Assembly: GCF_900108945.1 (NCBI RefSeq)
Contig: NZ_FNYE01000029.1
Coordinates: forward strand, 1-64,000
Reading direction: 5' to 3'
DNA from: Paraburkholderia diazotrophica
Lineage (GTDB): Bacteria > Pseudomonadota > Gammaproteobacteria > Burkholderiales > Burkholderiaceae
DNA: 64,000 bases
Shown: one piece after another, positions 8,057 to 16,830 of the stretch
How the letters are laid out: every line of letters begins with the position of its first letter
Numbering within the stretch: the first letter of the stretch is position 1
Program-made: the position numbers and the translations under genes
The notes under the pieces: model-generated
Databases searched by the model: none
Told to the model about the DNA's origin: nothing
What the model saw: only the letters and a program-made list of their open reading frames with translations

Positions 8057-8572
8057 TCACAGCGGCAACGAAGTGGTCTCCTTGAACTTCTCCAGCGAGA
8101 AGCTCGACTTTACGTCGATCACCGACGGATGCCGCAGCAACTGGTCCTGCACGAATCGCGAGAAATGCGCCATATCGCGGACCTGCACGCGCAGCAGATA
8201 GTCCATGTCGCCCGTCATCGCATGGCAGGCGACCACTTCCGGCCAACCCTGCACCGCCGCCCGAAACAGTTCCGAATGCGTCGCGCCCGCGCGCCCCGGC
8301 GTGCCGTCGGCGCGCGCGCTGAGCGCGGGACCGCCGCGCTTTTCCAGCCGCACGTTGACGTAGGCGAGCAGATCCAGCCCCAGCATCTGCGCATCCAGGA
8401 GCGCAACATATCCACGAATCACGCCGATTTCCTCCAGCCTGCGAATGCGGCGCAGACACGGACTCGGCGACAGATTCACCCGATCCGCGATCTCCTGGTT
8501 CGACAGCCGTCCATTCTCCTGAAGAATCGCGAGAATTCGCCGGTCGATTGCATCTATCTCAATTTGAGCCAT
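8057..8572 (-). CDS. Lrp/AsnC-family transcriptional regulator
   Basis: 171 residues. The N-terminal winged HTH is typical: IDAIDRRILAILQENGRLSN, then QEIADRVNLSPSPCLRRIRR (about 5-50). The C-terminal ligand domain (RAM) spans about 70-150 and includes VVACHAMTGDMDYLLRVQV. It is divergent from hppD with about 155 bp between starts. By analogy with other betaproteobacterial pairs, it likely senses an amino acid and controls tyrosine/phenylalanine catabolism, but the ligand is inferred from neighbours only. Confidence 0.93.
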   Translation of the reverse strand: MAQIEIDAIDRRILAILQENGRLSNQEIADRVNLSPSPCLRRIRRLEEIGVIRGYVALLDAQMLGLDLLAYVNVRLEKRGGPALSARADGTPGRAGATHSELFRAAVQGWPEVVACHAMTGDMDYLLRVQVRDMAHFSRFVQDQLLRHPSVIDVKSSFSLEKFKETTSLPL

Positions 8573-8726
8573 CTTCTGCTATCCCAAGCCGGCAAAGAGC
8601 CAGAAAGTAGCGTCAGCGTAGTGAACGACGCTTAAATTCGCAAGCATTCTTCGGGCATCGGCAACTACACTGTTCTTCATCGAATCGCGCGACGCGCATC
8701 GGAAATCCGCATTTGAGGAGACAGAT

Positions 8727-9824
8727 ATGAAGGTTCCCACCTGGGAAAATCCCGTCGGCACCGACGGTTTCGAATTCATCGAGTACACCGCGCCCGACCC
8801 CGTCGCGCTCGGCAAGCTGTTCGAGCGCATGGGCTTCACGGCGATCGCGAAGCATCGTCACAAGGACGTGACGCTGTACCGCCAGGGCGACATCAACTTC
8901 ATCGTCAACGCCGAGCCGGATTCTTTCGCGCAGCGCTTTGCGCGCCTGCATGGCCCGTCGATCTGCGCGATTGCGTTCCGCGTGCAGGATGCCGCCAAGG
9001 CCTACAAGCGCGCGCTGGATCTGGGCGCATGGGGCTTCGACAACAAGACGGGCCCGATGGAGCTGAACATCCCCGCGATCAAGGGCATCGGCGACTCGCT
9101 GATCTATTTCGTCGACCGCTGGCGCGGCAAGAACGGCGCGGCGCCGCACAGCATCGGCGACATCAGCATCTACGATGTCGACTTCGAGCCGATTCCGGGC
9201 GCCGATCCGAACGCGACCGGCCATGGCCTCACCTATATCGATCACCTGACGCACAACGTGCATCGCGGACGCATGCAGGAGTGGGCCGAGTTCTACGAGC
9301 GCCTGTTCAATTTCCGCGAAGTGCGCTACTTCGACATCGAAGGCAAGGTGACGGGCGTGAAGTCGAAGGCGATGACGTCGCCGTGCGGCAAGATCCGCAT
9401 TCCGATCAACGAGGAAGGCTCGGAGACGGCTGGCCAGATCCAGGAATATCTCGACGCGTACCACGGCGAAGGCATTCAGCACATCGCGCTCGGCACGAGC
9501 GATATCTACAGGACGGTCGACGGCCTGCGCGCGTCGAACATCTCGCTGCTCGATACCATCGACACATACTACGAGCTCGTCGACCGCCGCGTGCCGAACC
9601 ACGGCGAGCCGCTGGACGAACTGCGCAAGCGCAAGATCCTGATTGACGGCGCGCACGACGACCTGCTGCTGCAAATCTTCACCGAGAATCAGATCGGACC
9701 GATCTTCTTCGAGATCATCCAGCGCAAGGGCAACCAGGGTTTCGGCGAGGGTAACTTCAAGGCGCTGTTCGAATCGATCGAGCTGGATCAGATTCGTCGC
9801 GGGGTCGTGCAGGACAAGGCGTAA
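8727..9824 (+). CDS. hppD: 4-hydroxyphenylpyruvate dioxygenase
   Basis: 365 residues, full family length. The enzyme converts 4-hydroxyphenylpyruvate and O2 to homogentisate and CO2 in tyrosine and phenylalanine breakdown. Two vicinal-oxygen-chelate domains are present. The Fe(II) ligands of the second domain are visible: His173 (in DHLTHNVHRG), His252 (QHIALGT) and Glu329 (FFEIIQRKGNQGFGEGNF). A good ribosome-binding site (TGAGGAGA) precedes the ATG. It is a single-gene unit with its own terminator, divergent from the Lrp-type regulator. No hmgA or fahA is in the window. Confidence 0.96.
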   Translation: MKVPTWENPVGTDGFEFIEYTAPDPVALGKLFERMGFTAIAKHRHKDVTLYRQGDINFIVNAEPDSFAQRFARLHGPSICAIAFRVQDAAKAYKRALDLGAWGFDNKTGPMELNIPAIKGIGDSLIYFVDRWRGKNGAAPHSIGDISIYDVDFEPIPGADPNATGHGLTYIDHLTHNVHRGRMQEWAEFYERLFNFREVRYFDIEGKVTGVKSKAMTSPCGKIRIPINEEGSETAGQIQEYLDAYHGEGIQHIALGTSDIYRTVDGLRASNISLLDTIDTYYELVDRRVPNHGEPLDELRKRKILIDGAHDDLLLQIFTENQIGPIFFEIIQRKGNQGFGEGNFKALFESIELDQIRRGVVQDKA

Positions 9825-9855
9825 CGCACGTTCTGGCGGCTCACGCCGGACAAAG

Positions 9856-9890
9856 AAAAAGGCGAGGAATCGTACGATCCTCGCCTTTTT
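9856..9890. terminator. Terminator after hppD, probably bidirectional
   Basis: AAAAAGGCGAGGA (9856-9868) pairs with TCCTCGCCTTTTT (9878-9890), with the inner part ATCGTACGAT also self-complementary. The A-tract and T-tract on either side make it effective in both directions; it lies between hppD and the leftward small exported gene. Confidence 0.88.
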
Positions 9891-9984
9891 CATTTTGGGA
9901 TTTAAGAGTCGGTGCCCCTCGGTCCGCCGACTCCCGCTGTTCGTTCAGACGCGGGCGGCCCAGCCGGCCGCTCGCCATCGCGCG

Positions 9985-10173
9985 TCAGCCACGCTGCTCC
10001 GTGTCGTCGTCGGATGAGCGCTGCCGGTTCACGGCGACCGTTGCCGCAGCCACCGGCGCGGTGCGCGTGATGGCATTCACCAGCGAACTGGCGCTGCTCG
10101 AGTGCACGGGCGCGCTCATCGCGAAGAATGCTGCCGAGACCATCAGGAAGGTCTGGATGTGTTTCGTGTTCAT
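9985..10173 (-). CDS. Small exported protein, 62 residues, unknown function
   Basis: The start at 10173 is set by AAAAAGGAG five bases upstream on the minus strand. Residues 1-24 (MNTKHIQTFLMVSAAFFAMS and APVH) look like a signal peptide, leaving a mature peptide of about 38 residues that is rich in Ala, Ser, Thr and Val and ends in an acidic-polar tail (RSSDDDTEQRG). No known domain. A longer upstream in-frame reading lacks a ribosome-binding site and is rejected. Confidence 0.6.
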   Translation of the reverse strand: MNTKHIQTFLMVSAAFFAMSAPVHSSSASSLVNAITRTAPVAAATVAVNRQRSSDDDTEQRG

Positions 10174-10522
10174 GCGTACTCCTTTTTCGACTCCTGCACA
10201 GCGAAGCTCCGCGGCATGCGGAACGTTGCGATTCATGCAGGTGGGGAGTTTAGACCGGCATTTCAAGCCCCGTTCCTGTCGTTTCAAGCTTTTACACGCT
10301 GTTACAGCGGCACACCAAAAAGATTCCGCCACGTCACACGCGCGACATTTTCCTGCGTGAGCCATCCCGCACTGTGGTGTTTTCAACGATTAGCGGCGGG
10401 TTTTTACCAGTGCTACCATCGCAAAAAAGCCGTCAATATGGCGACCCCGGCCAGAGCATTCACAAGATGCCGAGGCCCTGAAGGTTTTGGCGATCCCAAA
10501 CTGGGTTGGAGGAGTACACATA
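10174..10522. other. Intergenic region between the small exported gene and the oxidoreductase
   Basis: 349 bases that should hold divergent promoters for the small exported gene and for the large oxidoreductase. A possible -10 TACCAT at 10414-10419 is visible for the rightward gene, without a clear -35. I see no gene, repeat or convincing hairpin. Confidence 0.5.
10508..10514 (+). promoter_or_regulatory. Ribosome-binding site that fixes the start of the indolepyruvate oxidoreductase
   Basis: GGAGGAG is a near-perfect Shine-Dalgarno sequence eight bases before the ATG at 10523. It argues against the in-frame start at 10487. Confidence 0.8.
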
Positions 10523-13500
10523 ATGAATGCCCCGCTAGACGCTGGTCAGCGAGCCTCGCTCGAAGCCGCGTTGACTTCCGTCACGCTCGACGACAAATAC
10601 ACGCTCGAACGCGGCCGCGCGTACATGAGCGGCATTCAGGCGCTGGTGCGTCTGCCGATGCTGCAACAGGAGCGCGACAAGGCCGCCGGACTCAATACCG
10701 CCGGCTTCATCTCGGGCTATCGCGGATCACCGCTCGGCGGCCTCGACCAGGCGCTGTGGAAGGCGAAGAAGCACCTCGCCGGGCATCAAGTGGTCTTTCA
10801 GCCCGGCGTCAACGAAGACCTCGCCGCGACAGCCGTGTGGGGCTCGCAGCAGGTCAACCTCTATCCCAGCGCCAAACACGACGGCGTGTTCTCGATGTGG
10901 TACGGCAAGGGCCCCGGCGTCGATCGCTCGGGCGACGTGTTCAAGCACGGCAACTCGGCCGGCTCGTCGCGTCACGGCGGTGTTCTCGTACTCGCCGGCG
11001 ACGATCACGCCGCCAAATCATCGACGCTCGCGCACCAGTCGGAACACCTGTTCAAGGCATGTGGCCTGCCCGTGCTGTTTCCGTCAAACGTGCAGGAATA
11101 TCTCGACTTCGGCCTGCACGGCTGGGCGATGAGCCGCTACTCCGGCCTGTGGGTCGCGATGAAGTGCGTGACCGACGTGGTCGAGTCGTCGGCTTCCGTC
11201 GATATCGATCCGCACCGCACGCAAATCATTCTGCCGTCCGACTTCGAAATGCCCGAAGGCGGTCTCAACATTCGCTGGCCCGATCCGCCGCTCGTGCAGG
11301 AAGCGCGTCTGCTCGACTACAAGTGGTACGCCGGGCTCGCCTACGTGCGCGCGAACAAGCTCGACCGGATCGAGATCGATTCGCCGCATGCGCGCTTTGG
11401 CATCATCACGGGCGGCAAGGCGTATCTCGACGTGCGCCAGGCGCTGACCGATCTCGGCCTCGACGACGAGACCTGCTCGCGCATCGGCATTCGCCTGTAC
11501 AAGGTCGGCTGCGTGTGGCCGCTCGAAGCGCAAGGCGCGCAGGCGTTCGCGCGCGGACTGCAAGAGATTCTGGTCGTCGAAGAGAAGCGCCAGATTCTCG
11601 AATACGCGATCAAGGAAGAGCTGTACAACTGGCCGGATGCGCAGCGTCCGCGCGTGTTCGGCAAGTTCGACGAGAAGGACGGCGCAGGCGGCGAATGGTC
11701 GGTGCCGATGGGCAACTGGCTGCTGCCCGCGCACTACGAACTGTCGCCCGCGCTGATTGCAAAGGCGATCGCGACGCGTCTCGACAAGTTCGATCTGCCG
11801 TCCGACGTGCGTGCGCGTATCGCGGCGCGCATCGCCGTGATCGAAGCGAAGGAAAAGGCGTTGGCGCGTCCGCGCGTCGAAGCCGAACGCAAGCCGTGGT
11901 TCTGCTCGGGCTGCCCGCACAATACGTCGACGAACGTGCCCGAAGGCTCGCGCGCGATGGCGGGCATCGGCTGCCACTACATGACCGTGTGGATGGACCG
12001 CAGCACGAGCACGTTCAGCCAGATGGGCGGCGAAGGCGTCGCGTGGGTCGGCCAGGCGCCGTTCACGAACGACAAACATGTGTTCGCCAATCTCGGCGAC
12101 GGCACGTACTTCCACTCGGGCCTGCTTGCGATTCGCGCGGCGATCGCGTCGAAGGCCAACATCACGTACAAGATTCTGTATAACGACGCTGTCGCGATGA
12201 CGGGCGGCCAGCCCGTCGACGGCACGCTGACCGTGCCGCAGATCACGCATCAACTCGCAGCGGAAGGCGCGAAAAAGATCGTGATCGTCACCGACGAGCC
12301 CGAGAAGTACAGCGCGAATGTCGGCCTCGCGCCGGGTATCGCGATACACCATCGCGACCTGCTCGACGACGTGCAGCGCGAGTTGCGCGAGATCGAAGGC
12401 ACGACGATCCTGATCTACGACCAGACCTGCGCGACCGAGAAGCGCCGCCGCCGCAAGCGCGGTGCGTATCCCGATCCGGCGAAGCGCGTCGTGATCAACG
12501 AAGCCGTGTGCGAAGGCTGCGGCGATTGCTCGGTGCAGTCGAACTGCCTGTCGGTCGAGCCGCTCGAAACCGAGTACGGCACGAAACGGCAGATCAACCA
12601 GTCGACCTGCAACAAGGACTTCTCGTGTCTGAAGGGCTTTTGCCCGAGCTTCGTGACCGTCGAAGGCGGACAGCTGCGCAAGCCGAAGGCGTCGGGTGCG
12701 TCAGGTGCATCGGGCGACACGATGCCGCCCGTTCCCGACCCCGAGATTCCCGCGATCGGCAAGCCGTACGGCGTGCTGGTGACGGGCGTCGGCGGCACGG
12801 GTGTCGTGACGATCGGCGCGCTGCTCGGCATGGCCGCGCACCTCGAAAGCAAAGGCGTGACGGTGCTCGATGTGACGGGTCTCGCGCAGAAAGGCGGCGC
12901 CGTGATGAGCCACGTGCAGATCGCGAACCAGCCCGCCGACATCCACGCGACACGCATCGCGATGGGCGAAGCGAATCTGGTGATCGGTTGCGATTCGATC
13001 GTGACAGCGGGCGACGAATGCGTGTCGCGGATGCAGAACGGCCGCACGCACGTCGTGCTGAACAGCGCGCCGACGCCGACGGCCGAGTTCATCAAGAACC
13101 CGAACTGGCGCTTCCCTGGCGCGAGCGCCGACACGGACGTGCGCGCGGCTGCCGGTGACGAGAACGTCGCGGCTGTCGATGCGAACCATTTCGCGGTCGC
13201 GCTGCTCGGCGACGCGATCTACACGAATCCGTTCGTGCTCGGCTACGCGTGGCAGAAAGGCTGGCTGCCGCTCACGCACGAGTCGCTGATGCGCGCGATC
13301 GAACTGAACGCGGTGCAGGTCGAGAAGAACCGTGCGGCATTCGAATGGGGCCGCCGCGCGGCGCACGATCTCGACGCCGTGCGCAAGCTCGCGCGGCCGC
13401 AGAACCGCGTCGACGACGACAATACGTCGAATGTCGCGAAGATCATTTCGCTGCATACGCCGAAGGCGCTTGATACGCTGATCGACAAGCGCGCGCAGTA

Positions 13501-14134
13501 TCTGGCCGCTTATCAAAACGACGCTTACGCGGCGCGTTATCGCAAGCTGGTCGACGAAGTGCGGGCCGCTGAAACGAAGCTCGAAGCCGCCGACGGCCAG
13601 ATGCCGTTGACAGAAGCGGTCGCGAAGAATCTGCACAAGCTGATGGCGTACAAGGACGAATACGAAGTGGCGCGCCTGTATTCGGACCCGGCGTTCGTCG
13701 AGAAGCTGAAGGCGAATTTCGAAGGCGACTGGAAGTTGAAATTCCATCTCGCACCGCCGTCGACGGCGAAGAAGGACGCACACGGACATCTGGTGAAAAA
13801 GCAGTACGGTCCGTGGATGCTCAACGCAATGCACGTGCTCGCAAAGCTGAAGTTCCTGCGCGGCACGGCGCTCGACGTGTTCGGCAAGACGGAAGAGCGC
13901 CGCGCCGAACGTGCGTTGATCGTCGAGTATGAAACGCTGGTGCGTGAGCTGATCGGCGGATTGACGGCTGACAAGCGCGCACTGGCCGTCGAGCTCGCCA
14001 ATCTGCCGGACGGCATTCGCGGCTACGGCCACGTGAAGGAGAACAATCTGAAGGGCGTGCGCGCGAAGTGGGCTGCGTTGCTCGCGAAGTGGCGCTCGCC
14101 GACGGGCGGCGTCGAGCAGCAGCACGTCGCATAA
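10523..14134 (+). CDS. Indolepyruvate ferredoxin oxidoreductase, fused alpha-beta type
   Basis: 1203 residues, the single-chain form common in proteobacteria. It oxidatively decarboxylates aryl-pyruvates (indolepyruvate, phenylpyruvate) with CoA to aryl-acetyl-CoA, passing electrons to ferredoxin. Order of parts: N-terminal pyruvate:ferredoxin oxidoreductase-like domain (GYRGSPLGGLD near 70), thiamine-diphosphate domain with CSGCPHNTST and later GDGTYFHSG and ILYNDAVAMTGGQ, an iron-sulfur segment (CEGCGDCSVQSNC followed by CNKDFSCLKGFC), then the gamma-type domain starting GVGGTGVVTIGALLG. No separate ferredoxin gene is near. With paaABCDE and hppD nearby, a role in phenylalanine and tryptophan breakdown is likely; it could supply phenylacetyl-CoA directly. 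Confidence 0.92.
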   Translation: MNAPLDAGQRASLEAALTSVTLDDKYTLERGRAYMSGIQALVRLPMLQQERDKAAGLNTAGFISGYRGSPLGGLDQALWKAKKHLAGHQVVFQPGVNEDLAATAVWGSQQVNLYPSAKHDGVFSMWYGKGPGVDRSGDVFKHGNSAGSSRHGGVLVLAGDDHAAKSSTLAHQSEHLFKACGLPVLFPSNVQEYLDFGLHGWAMSRYSGLWVAMKCVTDVVESSASVDIDPHRTQIILPSDFEMPEGGLNIRWPDPPLVQEARLLDYKWYAGLAYVRANKLDRIEIDSPHARFGIITGGKAYLDVRQALTDLGLDDETCSRIGIRLYKVGCVWPLEAQGAQAFARGLQEILVVEEKRQILEYAIKEELYNWPDAQRPRVFGKFDEKDGAGGEWSVPMGNWLLPAHYELSPALIAKAIATRLDKFDLPSDVRARIAARIAVIEAKEKALARPRVEAERKPWFCSGCPHNTSTNVPEGSRAMAGIGCHYMTVWMDRSTSTFSQMGGEGVAWVGQAPFTNDKHVFANLGDGTYFHSGLLAIRAAIASKANITYKILYNDAVAMTGGQPVDGTLTVPQITHQLAAEGAKKIVIVTDEPEKYSANVGLAPGIAIHHRDLLDDVQRELREIEGTTILIYDQTCATEKRRRRKRGAYPDPAKRVVINEAVCEGCGDCSVQSNCLSVEPLETEYGTKRQINQSTCNKDFSCLKGFCPSFVTVEGGQLRKPKASGASGASGDTMPPVPDPEIPAIGKPYGVLVTGVGGTGVVTIGALLGMAAHLESKGVTVLDVTGLAQKGGAVMSHVQIANQPADIHATRIAMGEANLVIGCDSIVTAGDECVSRMQNGRTHVVLNSAPTPTAEFIKNPNWRFPGASADTDVRAAAGDENVAAVDANHFAVALLGDAIYTNPFVLGYAWQKGWLPLTHESLMRAIELNAVQVEKNRAAFEWGRRAAHDLDAVRKLARPQNRVDDDNTSNVAKIISLHTPKALDTLIDKRAQYLAAYQNDAYAARYRKLVDEVRAAETKLEAADGQMPLTEAVAKNLHKLMAYKDEYEVARLYSDPAFVEKLKANFEGDWKLKFHLAPPSTAKKDAHGHLVKKQYGPWMLNAMHVLAKLKFLRGTALDVFGKTEERRAERALIVEYETLVRELIGGLTADKRALAVELANLPDGIRGYGHVKENNLKGVRAKWAALLAKWRSPTGGVEQQHVA

Positions 14135-14180
14135 CGCAGAAGTCTTCCGGGCAGGCCGGTGACGCAATACCGGCAGCAAC

Positions 14181-14209
14181 AAAAAGGGCACCTCGCGGTG
14201 CCCTTTTTT
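14181..14209. terminator. Terminator between the convergent oxidoreductase and maeB genes
   Basis: AAAAAGGGCACC (14181-14192) pairs with GGTGCCCTTTTTT (14197-14209) around a TCGC tetraloop. A- and T-tracts flank it on both sides, so it can serve both converging genes. Confidence 0.9.
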
Positions 14210-14237
14210 CATCTAGCGATCATCCAGCGGGAAGCGC

Positions 14238-16523
14238 TCAGTTCGCGGCTTGCCGCTCCGCATTGACATTCGCCGAAGCGATCGCCGTCATGTTGATGAT
14301 CCGGCGCACGGTCGCGGCCGGCGTCAGGATGTGCACCGGCTTCGACGCGCCCAGCAGGAACGGACCAACCGTCACGCCTTCGCCGCCGATCATCTTCAGC
14401 AGGTTGTATGTGATGTTCGCCGCTTCGACGTTCGGCATGATCAGCAGGTTCGCTTCGCCCGTGAGCGTCGTGCCCGGGAAGGCCGCCTTGCGCACCGCTT
14501 CCGACAGCGCCGCGTCGCCGTGCATTTCGCCGTCCACTTCGAGATGCGGCGCGCGTTCGGCGATCAGCTTGCGCGCCGCCGACATGCGAGCCGACGTCGC
14601 CGACGGAACGCTGCCGAAGTTCGAATTCGACAGCAGCGCGACCTTCGGCACGATGCCGAACTTCTCGATTTCGCGCGCGGCGAGAATCGTCATGTCGGCG
14701 AGCTGTTCGGCCGTCGGCACCTCGTTCACGTAGGTGTCGCTGATGAAGAGGTTGCGGCCCGGCAGCATCAGCAGGTTCATCGCGGCGAAGTTGTCGACGT
14801 GCCTGGCCTTGCCCAGCACCTGCTCGACGTATTTCAGATGCTCGTGATACGTGTCGATCAGGCCGCAGATCATGCCGTCCGCATCGCCGAGATGCACGAG
14901 AATCGCGCCGATCAGCGTATTGAACTTGCGCATCGCGGCCTTCGCGACTTCCGGCGTGACGCCTTCGCGCGCGCCGATTTCGTGATACGCCTGCCAGCTC
15001 TTGTGGTAACGGGGATCGTCTTCCGGATTGACGATCTCGAAGTCTTCGCCGCACTTGAGCTTCGAGCCGATCTTCTTCAGACGCATCTCGATCACGCCGG
15101 GGCGACCCACCAGGATCGGCTTCGCGATCTTTTCGAGCAGCACGAATTGCGCAGCGCGCAGCACGCGCTCGTCTTCGCCTTCCGCGAACACGATGCGCGC
15201 CGGCTGCGCCTTCGCAGCGGCAAACACGGGCCGCATCACCATGCCCGAGCGGTAGACCGTCGCGCCCAGTTGCTCGCGATAGGCGTCCATGTCCTGAATC
15301 GGACGCGTGGCGACGCCCGAGTCCATCGCAGCCTGCGCAACGGCGGGCGCAATCTTGATGATCAGACGCGGATCGAAAGGCTTCGGAATCAGGTAGTCGG
15401 GGCCGAATTCCAGCGAATGGCCTTCGTAGGCCTTCGCGACTTCATCGCCCTGATCGGATTCTTCCGCGAGTTCGGCGATCGCGCGCACGCACGCGAGCTT
15501 CATATCTTCCGTGATCGTCGTCGCGCCGACGTCCAGCGCGCCACGGAAGATGAACGGGAAACACAGCACGTTGTTGACCTGGTTCGGATAGTCCGACCGG
15601 CCCGTCGCGATGATGCAGTCCGGGCGCACCTTCTTCGCTTCTTCCGGGCGGATTTCCGGCTCCGGGTTCGCGAGCGCGAGGATCAGCGGCTGCGTGCCCA
15701 TCTCCTTGACCATTTCCGGCTTCAGCACGCCGGCGCTCGAGCACCCGAGGAACACGTCGGCGCCCTTGATCGCGTCGGCGAGCGTGCGCGCGTCGGTATG
15801 CGTCGCGTAGCGCTCCTTCGACGGGTCCAGATTGCCGCGGCCTTCGTAGATCACGCCCTTCGAGTCGACGACGAGCACGTTCTTCTTCGACAGGCCCAGG
15901 TTCACGAGCAGATCCAGACACGCGATGGCCGCCGCACCCGCGCCCGAGCACACGAGCTTCACTTCTTCGAGCTTCTTGCCGACCACCTTGAGGCCGTTGA
16001 GAATCGCCGCCGATGCGATGATCGCCGTGCCGTGCTGGTCGTCGTGGAAAACGGGAATCTTCATGCGCTCGCGCAGCTTCTTCTCGATGTAGAAGCATTC
16101 GGGCGCCTTGATGTCTTCGAGGTTGATGCCGCCGAGCGTCGGCTCCAGCATCGCGATCGCTTCGACGAGCTTGTCGGGATCGGATTCGCTCAGCTCGATA
16201 TCGAACACGTCGATGCCGGCGAACTTCTTGAACAGACAGCCCTTGCCTTCCATCACGGGCTTCGCGGCGAGCGGTCCGATGTTGCCGAGGCCCAGCACTG
16301 CCGTGCCGTTCGTGACCACGCCGACGAGGTTGCCACGCGACGTGTACTTCTGTGCGTCGAGCGGCTCGTCGTGGATGGCCATGCACGCGGCTGCAACGCC
16401 CGGCGAGTACGCGAGCGACAGATCCAGCTGGTTCGAAAGCGGCTTGGTCGGCGTGACCGAAATCTTGCCGGGCTTCGGATTCTGGTGATACGCGAGAGCG
16501 CTTTGCTTCAGTTGTTCGTCCAT
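14238..16523 (-). CDS. maeB: NADP-dependent malic enzyme with C-terminal phosphotransacetylase-like domain
   Basis: 761 residues, the MaeB length. The enzyme converts malate to pyruvate plus CO2 and makes NADPH. The N-terminal half (about 15-400) is the malic enzyme proper, with SLAYSPGVAAAC, VVTNGTAVLGLGNIGP, FHDDQHGTAI and the dinucleotide-binding VCSGAGAAAIACLDLL. The C-terminal half (about 430-750) is the phosphate-acetyltransferase-like domain (VFAEGEDERVLRAAQFVLLE, GLIDTYHEHLKYVEQVLG), which in MaeB is regulatory and responds to acetyl-CoA. It is probably transcribed alone. Confidence 0.96.
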   Translation of the reverse strand: MDEQLKQSALAYHQNPKPGKISVTPTKPLSNQLDLSLAYSPGVAAACMAIHDEPLDAQKYTSRGNLVGVVTNGTAVLGLGNIGPLAAKPVMEGKGCLFKKFAGIDVFDIELSESDPDKLVEAIAMLEPTLGGINLEDIKAPECFYIEKKLRERMKIPVFHDDQHGTAIIASAAILNGLKVVGKKLEEVKLVCSGAGAAAIACLDLLVNLGLSKKNVLVVDSKGVIYEGRGNLDPSKERYATHTDARTLADAIKGADVFLGCSSAGVLKPEMVKEMGTQPLILALANPEPEIRPEEAKKVRPDCIIATGRSDYPNQVNNVLCFPFIFRGALDVGATTITEDMKLACVRAIAELAEESDQGDEVAKAYEGHSLEFGPDYLIPKPFDPRLIIKIAPAVAQAAMDSGVATRPIQDMDAYREQLGATVYRSGMVMRPVFAAAKAQPARIVFAEGEDERVLRAAQFVLLEKIAKPILVGRPGVIEMRLKKIGSKLKCGEDFEIVNPEDDPRYHKSWQAYHEIGAREGVTPEVAKAAMRKFNTLIGAILVHLGDADGMICGLIDTYHEHLKYVEQVLGKARHVDNFAAMNLLMLPGRNLFISDTYVNEVPTAEQLADMTILAAREIEKFGIVPKVALLSNSNFGSVPSATSARMSAARKLIAERAPHLEVDGEMHGDAALSEAVRKAAFPGTTLTGEANLLIMPNVEAANITYNLLKMIGGEGVTVGPFLLGASKPVHILTPAATVRRIINMTAIASANVNAERQAAN

Positions 16524-16830
16524 TTTCTAACCTGCGAGACGTTAATAATTGGGTCCGGCTCGATACATCGCTACGTCACGTGCTGCGCTGGCCGTCGCCG
16601 GGTCGGTGCCCGACGGCGGCGTTTCTCGCGTGCGCCCGTTGGGCGCGGCGTCAAACCTCAGCGGAAAGCAGGCGGCGCTGAGCTTTTTCGGGTCGGTTAG
16701 TGTACACCCCGGATGAGTCAGTTCGGGCCAGGTTTTGTACCGGACGGATAAGCCGGAGCCGCGCCAGCTCGTGCTGCGGCGCGACATGGAAGTACTTTTC
16801 AGCTTGCGCGCGGGCGCTCGCCAGACACGG
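16524..16830. other. Intergenic region upstream of maeB
   Basis: 307 bases between the maeB start and the end of the leftward MFS gene. It should contain the maeB promoter; on the minus strand a TACACT near 16697-16702 could be a -10, but no -35 at normal spacing is seen. No gene or clear terminator recognised. Confidence 0.45.

Noticed and set aside
14250..16700. 816-codon open frame on the plus strand opposite maeB
   Set aside because: It is antisense to a full, well-conserved malic enzyme; composition is Arg/His/Asp-rich as expected of a high-GC shadow frame, and it has no recognisable domain.
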